Shown here: positions 12,316 to 21,584 of the stretch, in pieces
Numbering within the stretch: position 1 is the stretch's first letter
How the letters are laid out: every line of letters begins with the position of its first letter
Assembly (NCBI RefSeq): GCF_030440425.1
Contig: NZ_CP098023.1
Span: 1,787,501-1,851,500, forward strand
Reading direction: 5' to 3'
Length of the DNA: 64,000 bases
Source of the DNA: Microbulbifer sp. MI-G
Lineage (GTDB): Bacteria; Pseudomonadota; Gammaproteobacteria; Pseudomonadales; Cellvibrionaceae
The notes under the pieces: model-generated
What the model saw: only the letters and a program-made list of their open reading frames with translations
The model's database searches: none
What the model was told of the DNA's origin: nothing
Made by a program: the position numbers and the translations under genes

Positions 12316-13482
12316 ATGAACTTGCATGAGTATCAGGGCAAACAACTGTTTGCGGCATACGGATTGCCGGTTTCCAAAGGCATTGCGGCGGAAACCCCGG
12401 CAGCGGCTGTAGCGGCGGCTGACGAGATTGGCGGTGATAAGTGGGTGGTTAAGGCCCAGGTACACGCGGGGGGCCGCGGCAAAGCGGGCGGTGTAAAGCT
12501 GGTGGACTCCAAGGCGGAAATCGAGGCGTTTGCCCAACAGTGGCTGGGCAAACGCCTGGTCACTTACCAGACGGACGAAAACGGCCAGCCGGTATCCCGC
12601 ATTCTGGTTGAGAGCTGCACCGATATCGATCAAGAACTGTACCTGGGCGCTGTTGTGGATCGCTCCACCCGGCGCATTGTTTTTATGGCGTCCACCGAAG
12701 GCGGCGTTGAAATTGAGAAGGTCGCGGAAGAGACTCCGGAAAAAATCCTGAAAGCAACTATTGATCCGCTGGTGGGCGCCCAGCCGTACCAGGCGCGGGA
12801 GCTGGCTTTTAAACTGGGCCTGAACCCGACCCAGGTCAAGCAGTTCACCAAGATTTTCCTGGGTCTGGCGAAAATGTTCCAGGAAAAAGATCTGGCCCTG
12901 CTGGAAATCAATCCGCTGGTGATTATCACCGAAGGCAACCTGCACTGCCTGGACGCCAAGGTGGTGATCGACGGAAACGCCCTGTACCGCCACGAGGATT
13001 TGCGCGAAATGCACGATCCGTCTCAGGACGATCCACGTGAAGCGCACGCGGCCAAGTGGGACCTGAACTATGTGGCCCTCGATGGCAATATCGGCTGTAT
13101 GGTCAACGGTGCGGGTCTGGCCATGGGCACCATGGATATTGTCAATCTGTACGGCGGCAGACCGGCCAATTTCCTCGATGTTGGCGGTGGTGCCACCAAA
13201 GAGCGGGTTGTCGAGGCGTTCAAGATCATTCTGTCCGACGAGAATGTAAAAGCGGTGCTGATCAATATCTTCGGCGGTATCGTTCGCTGTGACATGATCG
13301 CCGAAGGCGTGGTTGGTGCAGTGAAAGAAGTCGGCGTACAGGTACCGGTGGTAGTGCGTTTGGAAGGGAACAACGCAGACCTGGGTGCCAAGGTGTTGAG
13401 CGACAGTGGCCTGAATATTATCGCGGCCACCAGCCTGACCGATGCGGCTCAACAAGTGGTCAACGCTGCGGAGGGTAAATAA
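12316..13482 (+). CDS. sucC: Succinyl-CoA synthetase beta subunit (ADP-forming)
   Basis: Beta subunit of succinyl-CoA synthetase, which carries the ATP-grasp nucleotide-binding fold and makes ATP (or GTP) while converting succinyl-CoA to succinate. Starting at ATG 12316 gives 388 residues, the same length as E. coli SucC, beginning [13 protein letters not shown]; the frame opens 24 bases earlier without a plausible start. Motifs are the nucleotide-binding [14 protein letters not shown] near residue 50, LEINPLV, and [13 protein letters not shown] near residue 290. The 163-bp gap from lpdA could hold a secondary promoter, but none is convincing. sucD follows after two bases. Confidence 0.97.
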   Translation: MNLHEYQGKQLFAAYGLPVSKGIAAETPAAAVAAADEIGGDKWVVKAQVHAGGRGKAGGVKLVDSKAEIEAFAQQWLGKRLVTYQTDENGQPVSRILVESCTDIDQELYLGAVVDRSTRRIVFMASTEGGVEIEKVAEETPEKILKATIDPLVGAQPYQARELAFKLGLNPTQVKQFTKIFLGLAKMFQEKDLALLEINPLVIITEGNLHCLDAKVVIDGNALYRHEDLREMHDPSQDDPREAHAAKWDLNYVALDGNIGCMVNGAGLAMGTMDIVNLYGGRPANFLDVGGGATKERVVEAFKIILSDENVKAVLINIFGGIVRCDMIAEGVVGAVKEVGVQVPVVVRLEGNNADLGAKVLSDSGLNIIAATSLTDAAQQVVNAAEGK

Positions 13483-13484
13483 TC

Positions 13485-14357
13485 ATGTCAGTACTGATTA
13501 ACAAAGATACCAAAGTCATCTGCCAGGGCTTCACCGGTTCCCAGGGGACTTTCCACTCCGAGCAGGCGATTGCGTACGGCACCAAAATGGTGGGTGGTGT
13601 GACTCCGGGTAAGGGTGGCCAGACTCACCTGGGCCTGCCGGTATTCAACACCGTGAAAGAAGCGGTGGCAGAGACCGGTGCCGAAGCTTCCGTGATCTAC
13701 GTCCCTGCGCCTTTCTGTAAGGATTCCATCCTGGAAGCCGCCAACGCTGGAATCAAACTGATTGTCTGTATCACCGAAGGCATCCCGACGCTGGATATGC
13801 TCGATGCCAAAGTGAAGTGCGACGAGCTGGGTGTGCGCCTGATCGGCCCCAACTGCCCGGGTGTCATCACGCCGGGCGAGTGCAAGATCGGCATTATGCC
13901 GGGCCATATCCACAAGCCCGGCAAGGTGGGTATTGTTTCCCGCTCCGGAACCCTGACCTATGAAGCGGTCAAGCAAACCACCGACTACGGATTCGGCCAG
14001 TCCACCTGTGTGGGCATCGGCGGCGATCCCATCCCCGGCTCCAACTTTATCGACATCCTGGAGATGTTCCAGAATGACCCGCAGACCGAAGCGATTGTGA
14101 TGATCGGTGAGATCGGAGGCACCGCTGAAGAGGAAGCGGCGGCTTACATCAAGGACAATGTCAGCAAGCCGGTGGTTTCCTACATCGCCGGGGTAACCGC
14201 GCCTCCGGGCAAGCGCATGGGCCACGCCGGTGCGATTATCTCCGGGGGCAAAGGCACTGCGGATGAGAAGTTTGCCGCTCTGGAAGATGCCGGTGTAAAA
14301 ACCGTGCGCTCCCTGGCGGATATTGGCAGCGCTCTGAAGGAAATTGCTGGCTGGTAA
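13485..14357 (+). CDS. sucD: Succinyl-CoA synthetase alpha subunit
   Basis: CoA-binding subunit of succinyl-CoA synthetase, carrying the phosphorylated histidine intermediate. His247, in [12 protein letters not shown], is that residue (E. coli His246). The Rossmann-type CoA site is seen as [12 protein letters not shown] near residue 13 and [19 protein letters not shown] near residue 121. The length of 290 residues is standard. GAGGG precedes the ATG, two bases after the sucC stop, so the subunits are translationally coupled. It is the last gene of the cluster and is followed by a strong terminator. Confidence 0.97.
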   Translation: MSVLINKDTKVICQGFTGSQGTFHSEQAIAYGTKMVGGVTPGKGGQTHLGLPVFNTVKEAVAETGAEASVIYVPAPFCKDSILEAANAGIKLIVCITEGIPTLDMLDAKVKCDELGVRLIGPNCPGVITPGECKIGIMPGHIHKPGKVGIVSRSGTLTYEAVKQTTDYGFGQSTCVGIGGDPIPGSNFIDILEMFQNDPQTEAIVMIGEIGGTAEEEAAAYIKDNVSKPVVSYIAGVTAPPGKRMGHAGAIISGGKGTADEKFAALEDAGVKTVRSLADIGSALKEIAGW

Positions 14358-14384
14358 TAACCACCGGGTAATTCCCCACCAGCG

Positions 14385-14412
14385 AAAAAGCCGTTTCATC
14401 CGAAGCGGCTTT
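14385..14412 (+). terminator. sucD intrinsic terminator
   Basis: A stem of AAAAAGCCG with CGGCTTTTT is extended inward by TTTC/GAAG pairing (one G-U) around a short ATCC loop, and the descending arm runs into eight T residues. It begins 28 bases after sucD and closes the TCA cluster. Confidence 0.9.
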
Positions 14413-14417
14413 TTTTT

Positions 14418-15955
14418 GCGAAGTCACCGGAACCGGAGGATAAGCGCTTTATTCAATCGGGCCTGACAAAGGCAGCCGGATGCTGGTTACACTCCTGTAT
14501 TCACAGGGGCCCATCTTCAAATCACCGACTGGAATTTTTGCTTATAAGCATACGTTATTTATTACTGATTCAGGGAATGGAAGAATTTTACTGTTTAAAT
14601 CCCGTTAATTTCTCATTCGCTGCTGGGCTGCCTGTGGCGGTCTTCAGGATCTGCCTGAGCAAGGGTATAAAACGCCCTCTCAGTCATATGGCCGTATAGA
14701 TTTCTCCCGGCGATCTGGGCAGTGGATCGTCAGTTGTGACAGTGTCAGGTTTCGGTTTTGAATCGGATTCGGCGGTCTGTCTCTCTATGCGGCAGGGCCT
14801 TCTATTAAAAAATGCCGGGCTGCTTATACCAGGTGGGGTGCTGAAGAGTCGAAGAACATGCACCATCGCGCTTACCGCCCCGCAGGGATAGTACGAGAAG
14901 GTAAGCGCTGGTGGGGCTTCTTGAGACCGCACAGACCTTTGGGGCGCCCGCTGCGCCTTGCAACGCTACGTCTTTTTATTGGGTGGCGGTTTGAATGGCC
15001 TGATGATGGCTGGAGGCTGATCGATTGGGCCCTCCTCCAGTGCAGGGGCTTCGTCCAGCCCCCAGGTCTCATCCAACCATTGCAGGAGGCGCACGGCGCG
15101 CATCACCCGGTTGCCCCTGCCGGGCGCAATATGCAGGTCAACCGCGTTCTCTTTGATGGCGACCAGTGTAAAGGTAAAATAATCCCCCAGCTCCACTGGC
15201 TGAAATAATCGACAGGGTAATATAGGCATCTTGAATAGGCTCCTTATGTTGCCTGTGACAGAAACGCCGGGCAAAAGCCCATAGCGCTGTTTCTCTCGCC
15301 GCAGGCGTGATCCTTGTGGGAAAAAAGTAAAGGGAAAATTGCAGGGTGCGCAACCAGGGAGGCGGTGCGCGGCTGAAGTAAAAGACCACACCAATCATCA
15401 CGCAACGCCACAGCACACTCCGCCGCCAGGTGCCGGAGTGACTCGGAAAATGCGCCTTCAGGGAGACCTTTATTGAAGACGAACGAGTGTATGGCGTATC
15501 ATTCAAGACAGCCTCGCTAGATAGGTTATTTATCTATTGGGGTTAGCCATTCCTCGGTGTTCCTGCACCGGGGGGTGGCGTTTTTCTCTCATTTACGCGG
15601 TCATGATGCGGTCCTTCTTTGTTCGTTTATTTGTGTCTAGAATACCTGCGGACGCCCCCGATATGGGGTGCCTCGCGGGGAGAAGCATGATGGTTGCGGT
15701 ATTGCTTATTTATTCTTCTTTTCTTGTACCGTTGAGGCCTTGCGCCATTGAGGCGGCTGGGCGCTAGAGTAGCAGGCCTACGGTATGCGCTTTTTGCAAG
15801 GAATTCAATCGAGTAGAAGTTTTAGGCGACACTTAATGCAGTTTTCTACTGGCTGGAGAGTCCCTTTGCCATACATCTGGGTATCAGCAATCCATTTCCG
15901 GGCAATCCAGGGGGTGTTTTAGAGAATCGCCGTAGGCCGACCCACTTTTACCCGC
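14418..15955. other. Gene-poor region of about 1.5 kb
   Basis: No confidently recognisable gene is present. Several 60-140-codon frames overlap on both strands, and the best of them (minus strand, 14966-15394) is listed separately. Base composition alternates between GC-rich and AT-rich patches, as in decayed coding DNA. No insertion-sequence ends or integrase were recognised. Confidence 0.4.
14966..15394 (-). CDS. Doubtful hypothetical protein
   Basis: An open frame of 142 codons that I do not recognise. Its second half (YFTFTLVAIKENAVDLHI, then GRGNRVMRAVRLLQWLDETW) looks protein-like and the tail is proline-rich. A second minus-strand frame (15138-15506) overlaps its first half and also looks partly coding (FPTRITPAARETALWAFARR). 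One reading is a single gene of about 170 codons broken by a frameshift near 15200-15240. A shorter start at the Met in FKMPILPC is also possible. There is no convincing ribosome-binding site. It could equally be non-coding. Confidence 0.25.
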   Translation of the reverse strand: MVWSFTSAAHRLPGCAPCNFPFTFFPQGSRLRREKQRYGLLPGVSVTGNIRSLFKMPILPCRLFQPVELGDYFTFTLVAIKENAVDLHIAPGRGNRVMRAVRLLQWLDETWGLDEAPALEEGPIDQPPAIIRPFKPPPNKKT

Positions 15956-16561
15956 CTAGGCTTTTTGCACAATCAGGTAGGTGTGTGATTCAGGATGCTG
16001 GCTGTACTCCAGGTGCCTGCAGAGGCAACCCAGGCTGATTAATACTGTAAGGAAGCCATTTGTTCCCAGGGTCGCGTAGTAAACTTCTGGTCCCATAGAG
16101 TCATCGGTGTGGTCACTTTTCTCATCTGTACCGCCGAAAGTGAAAATCAGCACGCCACCTTTGTTCAGGCTGAAAACCAGTTTAGCCAAAACAGTTGCCT
16201 GCTGTTGCAGGGGGATGTGCCAAATACTATCCCAGGCCGTGATAAAGTCATATTTGTCTTCTATACACCATTCACAGATATCCCGGTGATGAAAAACCAC
16301 TCCCGGATGGCGACGCCTGGCCAAGCGAATCATTTCCGCAGAGACATCGACGCCCTCTGGCGTAAACCCCTCACTTAACAGAAGATCAATGAATCGGCCA
16401 GTAGAGCCGCAGCCAACGTCAAGGGCTTTGCCCTTATTGTTGACGAATGCCAAGGCTCTTTTATGCGCATCGATTCCATTTTTCCTATTGAAGTTCCCGT
16501 TCTCCCAAAGGTGGGTAATTTTGTCGTACGCTCTACCAATGTCTTTCGGGTGCATGGTCAT
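15956..16561 (-). CDS. Class I SAM-dependent methyltransferase
   Basis: A 201-residue protein with a class I S-adenosylmethionine-binding fold. Motif I is ALDVGCGSTGRFIDLL near residues 46-61, the acidic motif II region is GVDVSAEMIRLARRRHPG, and a later DFITAWDSIWHIP segment corresponds to motif IV. The substrate is unknown. The thiol-rich metal site expected for arsenite methyltransferase (ArsM) is not evident, so ArsM should not be assumed even though an ArsS-type operon lies 0.9 kb away. It points opposite to that operon and follows the DUF2239 gene in the same direction. AGG precedes the ATG at 16561; ATG 16555 is an alternative. Confidence 0.8.
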   Translation of the reverse strand: MTMHPKDIGRAYDKITHLWENGNFNRKNGIDAHKRALAFVNNKGKALDVGCGSTGRFIDLLLSEGFTPEGVDVSAEMIRLARRRHPGVVFHHRDICEWCIEDKYDFITAWDSIWHIPLQQQATVLAKLVFSLNKGGVLIFTFGGTDEKSDHTDDSMGPEVYYATLGTNGFLTVLISLGCLCRHLEYSQHPESHTYLIVQKA

Positions 16562-16665
16562 TGAGCCTATCGCTTTAAGCCAGACGCAGCCGTCTGGAAG
16601 AAAACCGGCAGCAAGGCACCGCTCACAAAAATATTGCCGGGTTGTTGAGTCATGGTAAATCTGTT

Positions 16666-17232
16666 TTATAAATTACCGCTGTGCATTTCCGCGATTTCGT
16701 TAAATTTGGCTAGCAAAATCTGTTTGAGGTCATCCGGCCAGGAATGGATGGCTTTTTCAAAACTGATTTTGCTGTTTCTGACCAGGGCGCGGCTGGCCTC
16801 CTCGAAGCCAGGAGCATCTCCTGCAACCAACAGCATCAATCCATCCAGTTGTTGTTGTTTTGTGGTGATACGTTCTTCGAGGGAAACCTGTTTTTGCGCC
16901 TGCTCCACCAGCCTGCGAAGAGTGACAGAGGCACCGCCGGGCTGCTGGCCCAGCCACTCCCAATGGCGGGGAAGCAGTGTAACCTCTTTGGGGATAACCC
17001 CTAATTTGGGCCGTCCGCGCCTGGTTTTTGGGGTGTGCGTATCAGCTGTTAGCCTGGCCAGTACTTCCTCTGTATCACCGTGCCAATCCACCTCAACCCG
17101 TTTACAACTTTCAGATTCAAAGACAATGGGTTCATGAGCCGCCCCCATGTCTTTTACTTGGTGCGCAATCGCCTCCAGTGTTCCCCGCGCGATGACCCTT
17201 AGCTGGTCGATAGCGATATAGTCGGTGGCCAT
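16666..17232 (-). CDS. DUF2239 family protein
   Basis: A 188-residue protein of the uncharacterised DUF2239 family, recognised by the central RGRPKLGVIPKEVTLLPRHW and the following WLGQQPGGASVTLRRLVE. The AT-hook-like RGRPK and the ribbon-helix-helix-like segment after it hint at nucleic-acid binding, but no function is established to my knowledge. GGAGA lies seven bases before the ATG. Three inverted repeats sit immediately upstream, which would suit an autoregulated DNA-binding protein; that is inference. Confidence 0.75.
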   Translation of the reverse strand: MATDYIAIDQLRVIARGTLEAIAHQVKDMGAAHEPIVFESESCKRVEVDWHGDTEEVLARLTADTHTPKTRRGRPKLGVIPKEVTLLPRHWEWLGQQPGGASVTLRRLVEQAQKQVSLEERITTKQQQLDGLMLLVAGDAPGFEEASRALVRNSKISFEKAIHSWPDDLKQILLAKFNEIAEMHSGNL

Positions 17233-17243
17233 CGTATTTCTCC

Positions 17244-17320
17244 ATATTTACCCAGGCTAAATATTTTTATCCGGGTAAATATAGCTGATGCATCAGTCTG
17301 TATACAATAGATAATTATCT
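17244..17320. repeat. Cluster of three perfect inverted repeats
   Basis: Between the DUF2239 gene and the arsS operon lie three exact inverted repeats. ATATTTACCC (17244-17253) pairs with GGGTAAATAT (17273-17282) across 19 bases. CTGATGCATCAG (17285-17296) and AGATAATTATCT (17309-17320) are uninterrupted 12-bp palindromes. They could be operators for the divergent genes, or, for the first pair, an RNA hairpin in the DUF2239 leader. Confidence 0.6.
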
Positions 17321-17501
17321 GATTGGCTCTGGCTTCTTGAGTGTCCTCATTGGGAAGGATTGGGTAGCCCAACACCTTGATCCCCAGGATTGCCACCTTG
17401 CCAGATATCTGTGAGGGCCTGATTTTTGTTTACCTGTCAGTGATATACACGGCGTGCGGCTACTCCTATACTGCGGAAAAACCAACTGTTTAGGAGCGGA
17501 T

Positions 17502-18401
17502 ATGGCCAGAGCACTGATTGGCGTTATCGGGGGCAGCGGTCTTTACGAGATGCCGGGGCTGAGTGAGGTAGAGGCGCTGCGGATAGATACCCCTTTCGGC
17601 GCGCCTTCGGACACGATTGTCTGGGGAAAACTACAGGGCATCCCCGTTGCCTTCCTGGCCCGCCATGGGCGCGGCCACCGCCTGATCCCCGGCGAAGTGC
17701 CCTACAGGGCCAATATTCACGCCCTGCGCCAGTTGGGTGTGCGCTATATCCTGTCGCTCTCCGCTGTGGGCTCCCTGCGCGAGGAAGTGCGACCGCTGGA
17801 TATGCTGATTCCGGATCAGTTTATCGATATGACGCGCAAGCGTGACAGCACCTTTTTCGGTGGTGGTGCCGTGGCCCATGTCGCCATGGCGGACCCGGTG
17901 TGCCCGTCAGTGGCACGCTGTCTGGCACAAGCTTTTGAGCGCACGCAGGCGGATCAGCCCATCCGCCTGCACAGACAGGGCAGCTATGTCTGTATCGAGG
18001 GTCCCCAATTCTCCAGCCGCGCGGAATCCCATTGGTATCGCAGTATGGGGGCCTCCGTGATCGGTATGACCAATATGCCGGAGGCGAAGCTGGCAAGAGA
18101 GGCGCAGATTGCCTATGCCACCCTGGCCATGGCCACCGACTATGATTGCTGGCATCCCCGTGAAGCAGCGGTAACTGCAGCGGTGGCCATTGCCAATCTG
18201 CAGCAAAATGCCGCCCGTGCCCAGCAGATCGCTGCAGAGGCGATCCGCCTGCTGGGTGAGGAACAGCCACACTCTTTTGCACACTCCGCGCTGGAAAGTG
18301 GTCTGGTGACGCCCCTGGAGGCTCTGCCCAAAGACACCCTCGCTGTAATAAAGCCATTGCTTGCTCCGACAGAACCGGTGCCTGAAGAAGTGGAGCGCTG
18401 A
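17502..18401 (+). CDS. mtnP: S-methyl-5'-thioadenosine/thioinosine phosphorylase family
   Basis: Nucleoside phosphorylase of the MTAP family (299 residues from ATG 17502, preceded by AGGAG; the frame extends to 17454 without a good start). The family releases the base from 5'-modified nucleosides such as methylthioadenosine, giving a 5-modified ribose-1-phosphate. Visible are the N-terminal phosphate loop IGGSGLYEMPGL, the GPQFSSRAES region, GMTNMPEAKLARE, and ATDYDCWH of the base pocket. In Pseudomonas a close relative prefers methylthioinosine, so the natural base is uncertain. It opens a six-gene operon; arsS begins five bases after its stop. A role in deadenylating the ArsS product is attractive but inferred. 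Confidence 0.88.
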   Translation: MARALIGVIGGSGLYEMPGLSEVEALRIDTPFGAPSDTIVWGKLQGIPVAFLARHGRGHRLIPGEVPYRANIHALRQLGVRYILSLSAVGSLREEVRPLDMLIPDQFIDMTRKRDSTFFGGGAVAHVAMADPVCPSVARCLAQAFERTQADQPIRLHRQGSYVCIEGPQFSSRAESHWYRSMGASVIGMTNMPEAKLAREAQIAYATLAMATDYDCWHPREAAVTAAVAIANLQQNAARAQQIAAEAIRLLGEEQPHSFAHSALESGLVTPLEALPKDTLAVIKPLLAPTEPVPEEVER

Positions 18402-18406
18402 GGCGT

Positions 18407-19354
18407 ATGCACGAAACACTACCGCTGTTGGAATTATCGGATTTCCCGGCCATTCGTCGCGAAAAAATACAAACCCTGCAGGTGAATATCGGTTATCGCT
18501 GCAACCAGAGCTGTGTGCACTGTCATGTGAATGCGGGCCCCAAGCGCACAGAGATGATGTCTGAAGAAAACCTGGCCCTGTTGCTGGAGGTGATGCAAGT
18601 GCGGGGTGTCAGCACCCTGGATATCACCGGTGGCGCGCCGGAGCTGCACCGGGGCTTCAGGCCACTGGTGCAGGCTGCCCGCGGGCAGGATGTACAGGTG
18701 ATAGACCGCTGTAACCTCACGGTGCTGTTCGAGCCGGGTCAGGAGGATACCGCAGAATTTCTCGCGCAACACCAGGTGGAGGTGGTCGCTTCACTGCCGT
18801 GCTACTCCATGGAGAATGTGGATAAGCAACGGGGCAAGGGGGTTTTCGATAAAAGCATTCGCGCATTGCAGCAACTGAATGCACTGGGGTACGGCAAGCC
18901 GGAAACCGGCCTGCGGCTCAATCTGGTTTACAACCCGCAGGGAGCCTCTTTGCCTCCGGAACAGACCGCCCTGGAAGCGGACTACCGCAGGGAACTGGCC
19001 GCGCATTTTGATATCGCGTTTAACAACCTGTTTGCCCTGGCCAATATGCCGATCAAGCGTTTTGGCTCTATGCTGGTGTCCAAGGGCCAGTTTCAGAAGT
19101 ATATGGCGCTGCTCAAGGACAGTTACAGTTCCGCCAACCTCGAGGGCGTTATGTGTCGCACCCTGGTCAGCGTCGATTGGCAGGGCAATTTATACGACTG
19201 CGATTTTAACCAGCAATTGAATATCCCGGTACCGGGCCGTTTACACCTGCGCGATTTGCTCAGGCACGATTTGCAGGATCTTTCCATTTGTGTGGCCGAT
19301 CACTGTTACGGTTGCACGGCGGGGCAGGGCAGCAGTTGTGGTGGTGCCCTCTAG
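18407..19354 (+). CDS. arsS: ArsS-type radical SAM protein (arsenosugar biosynthesis)
   Basis: A 315-residue radical SAM enzyme. The 4Fe-4S motif CxxxCxxC is Cys32, Cys36 and Cys39 in RCNQSCVHCH, followed by DITGGAPELH. The C terminus is Cys-rich, with CDFNQQL near residue 265 and closing CVADHCYGCTAGQGSSCGG, as in the family annotated ArsS or radical SAM/Cys-rich. In cyanobacteria ArsS is reported to attach the SAM-derived 5'-deoxyadenosyl group to dimethylarsenite, making a precursor of arsenosugars. Its position with an MTAP-like phosphorylase and two arsenosugar-type glycosyltransferases supports that assignment. Arsenite methyltransferase, needed upstream in the pathway, is not in the window. 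Confidence 0.85.
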   Translation: MHETLPLLELSDFPAIRREKIQTLQVNIGYRCNQSCVHCHVNAGPKRTEMMSEENLALLLEVMQVRGVSTLDITGGAPELHRGFRPLVQAARGQDVQVIDRCNLTVLFEPGQEDTAEFLAQHQVEVVASLPCYSMENVDKQRGKGVFDKSIRALQQLNALGYGKPETGLRLNLVYNPQGASLPPEQTALEADYRRELAAHFDIAFNNLFALANMPIKRFGSMLVSKGQFQKYMALLKDSYSSANLEGVMCRTLVSVDWQGNLYDCDFNQQLNIPVPGRLHLRDLLRHDLQDLSICVADHCYGCTAGQGSSCGGAL

Positions 19355-19415
19355 GGGGCTTGCGGAAACTGAAAGAGACAGGGAAATCGAACCCTGAACA
19401 GAGGAGCGAAGGGTT

Positions 19416-20099
19416 ATGGGCAAAAGAATCCTGCTGGTGTCTGCGATACTGGTGCTGGTGATTGCCTTTTATGCGTTCGATCTGGACCAGTGGCTGATGC
19501 TGGATAAGCTGCAGGAGGGAACGGATAAATTCATGCAGTGGAAAGACGCCTCGCCACTGCTGGTGGGGCTACTGTTTGCGCTGTTTTATATTCTGGTAAC
19601 CGGTTTGTCTCTCCCCGGCGCTGCCATTCTCACCATTGCCGCGGGCGCGGTATTCGGTTTGTATTGGGGCACGATCATTGTTTCTTTCTCTTCCAGTATC
19701 GGCGCAACCCTGGCTTTCCTGGTGGCCCGTTATCTGCTGCGTGACTATGTGCAGGAGCGTTTTGCCATGCGGCTGAAAATGGTGAATGAGGGTATAGAGC
19801 GCGAAGGGGCTTTTTACCTGTTCGCGCTGCGCCTGGTACCGGTTTTCCCCTTTGTCCTGATCAATATCCTGATGGGCCTTACCCATATCCGGGTATGGAC
19901 CTTTTACTGGGTGAGCCAGCTGGGCATGCTGGCCGCCACTATTGTCTATGTGAATGCAGGTACCCAGTTGGCAAGGATTGATAACCTGAAGGATATTGCC
20001 TCCCCGGCACTGTTGCTGTCCTTTGCCCTGCTGGGGGTATTTCCACTGCTGGCAAAATATATCCTCAACTGGGTGAAGCGCCGCCGCGCTGCCAAATGA
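19416..20099 (+). CDS. TVP38/TMEM64 (VTT-domain) membrane protein
   Basis: A 227-residue inner-membrane protein of the TVP38/TMEM64 (SNARE-associated, DedA-like) family. Hydrophobic segments lie near residues 5-21, 48-90, 130-155, 160-180 and 195-215. The VTT signature is seen in LSLPGAAILTIAAGAVFG, then SSIGATLAFLVARYLLRD, and a later ALRLVPVFPFVLINILMG. Transport or lipid-handling roles are proposed for the family. AAGGG precedes the ATG. In other bacteria this domain is found fused to a flavoprotein like the next gene, so the two probably work together. Confidence 0.88.
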   Translation: MGKRILLVSAILVLVIAFYAFDLDQWLMLDKLQEGTDKFMQWKDASPLLVGLLFALFYILVTGLSLPGAAILTIAAGAVFGLYWGTIIVSFSSSIGATLAFLVARYLLRDYVQERFAMRLKMVNEGIEREGAFYLFALRLVPVFPFVLINILMGLTHIRVWTFYWVSQLGMLAATIVYVNAGTQLARIDNLKDIASPALLLSFALLGVFPLLAKYILNWVKRRRAAK

Positions 20100-20108
20100 G
20101 TCTTTGCA

Positions 20109-21584
20109 ATGAGTAAACCCAAGAAATTCGACCGCAATCTAATTGTTATTGGTGCCGGTGCTGCGGGGCTGGTTAGCGCCTATATCTCGGCTGCGGTAAA
20201 GGCCGAAGTGACTTTAATAGAAGCGGGGAATATGGGGGGTGACTGCCTGAATACCGGCTGTGTGCCCAGCAAGGCGCTTATCCAGTGTGCCCGTATCGCC
20301 CACTGGACGCGCCGGGCCGATCAATTCGGGATCTGTGTCGCCGAGCCGGGAGTCGACTTTCCCGGCGTTATGCGCCATGTGCGCGCCTCTATTGAGCGGA
20401 TTGCCCCTCACGACAGTGTGGAGCGATACACCGAGTTGGGGGTGGAGGTTGTCCAGGGGCAGGCGCGCCTTGTGGATCCCTGGACAGTCACCATTGCGCT
20501 GAACAGCGGCGGGGAGCGAACGCTCAGCGCACGGGCAATTGTACTCGCTACCGGTGCCGAACCCATAGTGCCGCCATTGCCCGGTCTGGAAAATGTGCAC
20601 TACCTGACCAGTGAAACCCTTTGGGACCGGTGCGCAAAGCTGGACCAGGTGCCGCGCAGGCTGTTGCTGCTGGGTGGGGGCAGCATTGGCTGCGAGTTGG
20701 CCCAGGCATTTGTGAGACTGGGATCGGATGTCACACTGGTGGAGAAAGAGAGCCGCCTGCTGCCACGAGAGGATCAGGAGGTATCCGAAGCCCTTTCACG
20801 CGCCCTTGAGTCCGAGGGCGTAAACCTGCTCACCGGGCACGAGGCCCTGGCTTTTATCGGTAAGCCAAACCGCATAGGCGGCGCCCTGCGTCTGCGCAAT
20901 GCAGAGGGTGAAACACAGGTCACATTTGACGAGGTGATCCTGGCTCTGGGCAGGCGTGCCCGGACCCAGGGATTTGGGCTTGAGTCATTGGGCCTGGTGC
21001 AGGGCGGTAAGTTGGAGGCGGATGCCTACCTGCGTACCCGCTATCCCCATATTCTCGCCGCCGGCGATGTTGTGGGTCCCTACCAGTTTACCCATATGGC
21101 CTCGCACCAGGCCTGGTATGCCGCCGTGAATGGCCTCTTTGGGGATATAAAAAAATTCCCGGTGGATTACTCCCTGGTTCCCCGTGCAACCTTCATCGAT
21201 CCGGAGGTGGCCAGTGTGGGGCTCAGCGAGGGCATGGCCAGTGAACAGGGTATCGCCTATGAGGTTACCCGCTACGCTCTCGACGACCTGGATCGCGCCA
21301 TAGTCGACGGTGCCGCACAGGGCTTTGTGAAAGTACTCACGGTACCGGGCAAGGATACAATTCTCGGCGTTTCCATTGTGGGCGAAAATGCGGCGGAGCT
21401 GATCGCGGAGTTTATTATTGCGATGAAGCATGGACTGGGCCTGAACAAAATTTTATCCACTATTCATACCTACCCCACGATGGCAGAGGCGAATAAATTT
21501 GTCGCCGGGAACTGGAAACGGGCGCATGCCCCGGAGTGGGCGTTGCGCTGGCTGAAACTGTTTCACCGGTGGAGGCGGGGTTAG
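20109..21584 (+). CDS. MerA/Lpd-like FAD-dependent oxidoreductase
   Basis: A 491-residue class I pyridine nucleotide-disulfide oxidoreductase. FAD motif GAGAAGLVSAY begins at residue 15, the redox-active disulfide is Cys46/Cys51 in GGDCLNTGCVPSK, the NAD(P) motif is GGGSIGCELAQAF, and the dimer-interface motif HTYPTMAEA is near the C terminus. It resembles mercuric reductase-type proteins but lacks the C-terminal vicinal cysteines of true MerA, so mercury reduction is unlikely. It begins nine bases after the TVP38 gene and its stop overlaps the next start. Within this operon a role in reducing an arsenic or thiol intermediate is conceivable but unproven. Confidence 0.85.
   Translation: MSKPKKFDRNLIVIGAGAAGLVSAYISAAVKAEVTLIEAGNMGGDCLNTGCVPSKALIQCARIAHWTRRADQFGICVAEPGVDFPGVMRHVRASIERIAPHDSVERYTELGVEVVQGQARLVDPWTVTIALNSGGERTLSARAIVLATGAEPIVPPLPGLENVHYLTSETLWDRCAKLDQVPRRLLLLGGGSIGCELAQAFVRLGSDVTLVEKESRLLPREDQEVSEALSRALESEGVNLLTGHEALAFIGKPNRIGGALRLRNAEGETQVTFDEVILALGRRARTQGFGLESLGLVQGGKLEADAYLRTRYPHILAAGDVVGPYQFTHMASHQAWYAAVNGLFGDIKKFPVDYSLVPRATFIDPEVASVGLSEGMASEQGIAYEVTRYALDDLDRAIVDGAAQGFVKVLTVPGKDTILGVSIVGENAAELIAEFIIAMKHGLGLNKILSTIHTYPTMAEANKFVAGNWKRAHAPEWALRWLKLFHRWRRG

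Noticed and set aside
15537-15767. A 76-codon plus-strand frame with hydrophobic stretches
   Set aside because: No ribosome-binding site, no recognised family and Cys/Arg-rich shadow-like composition.
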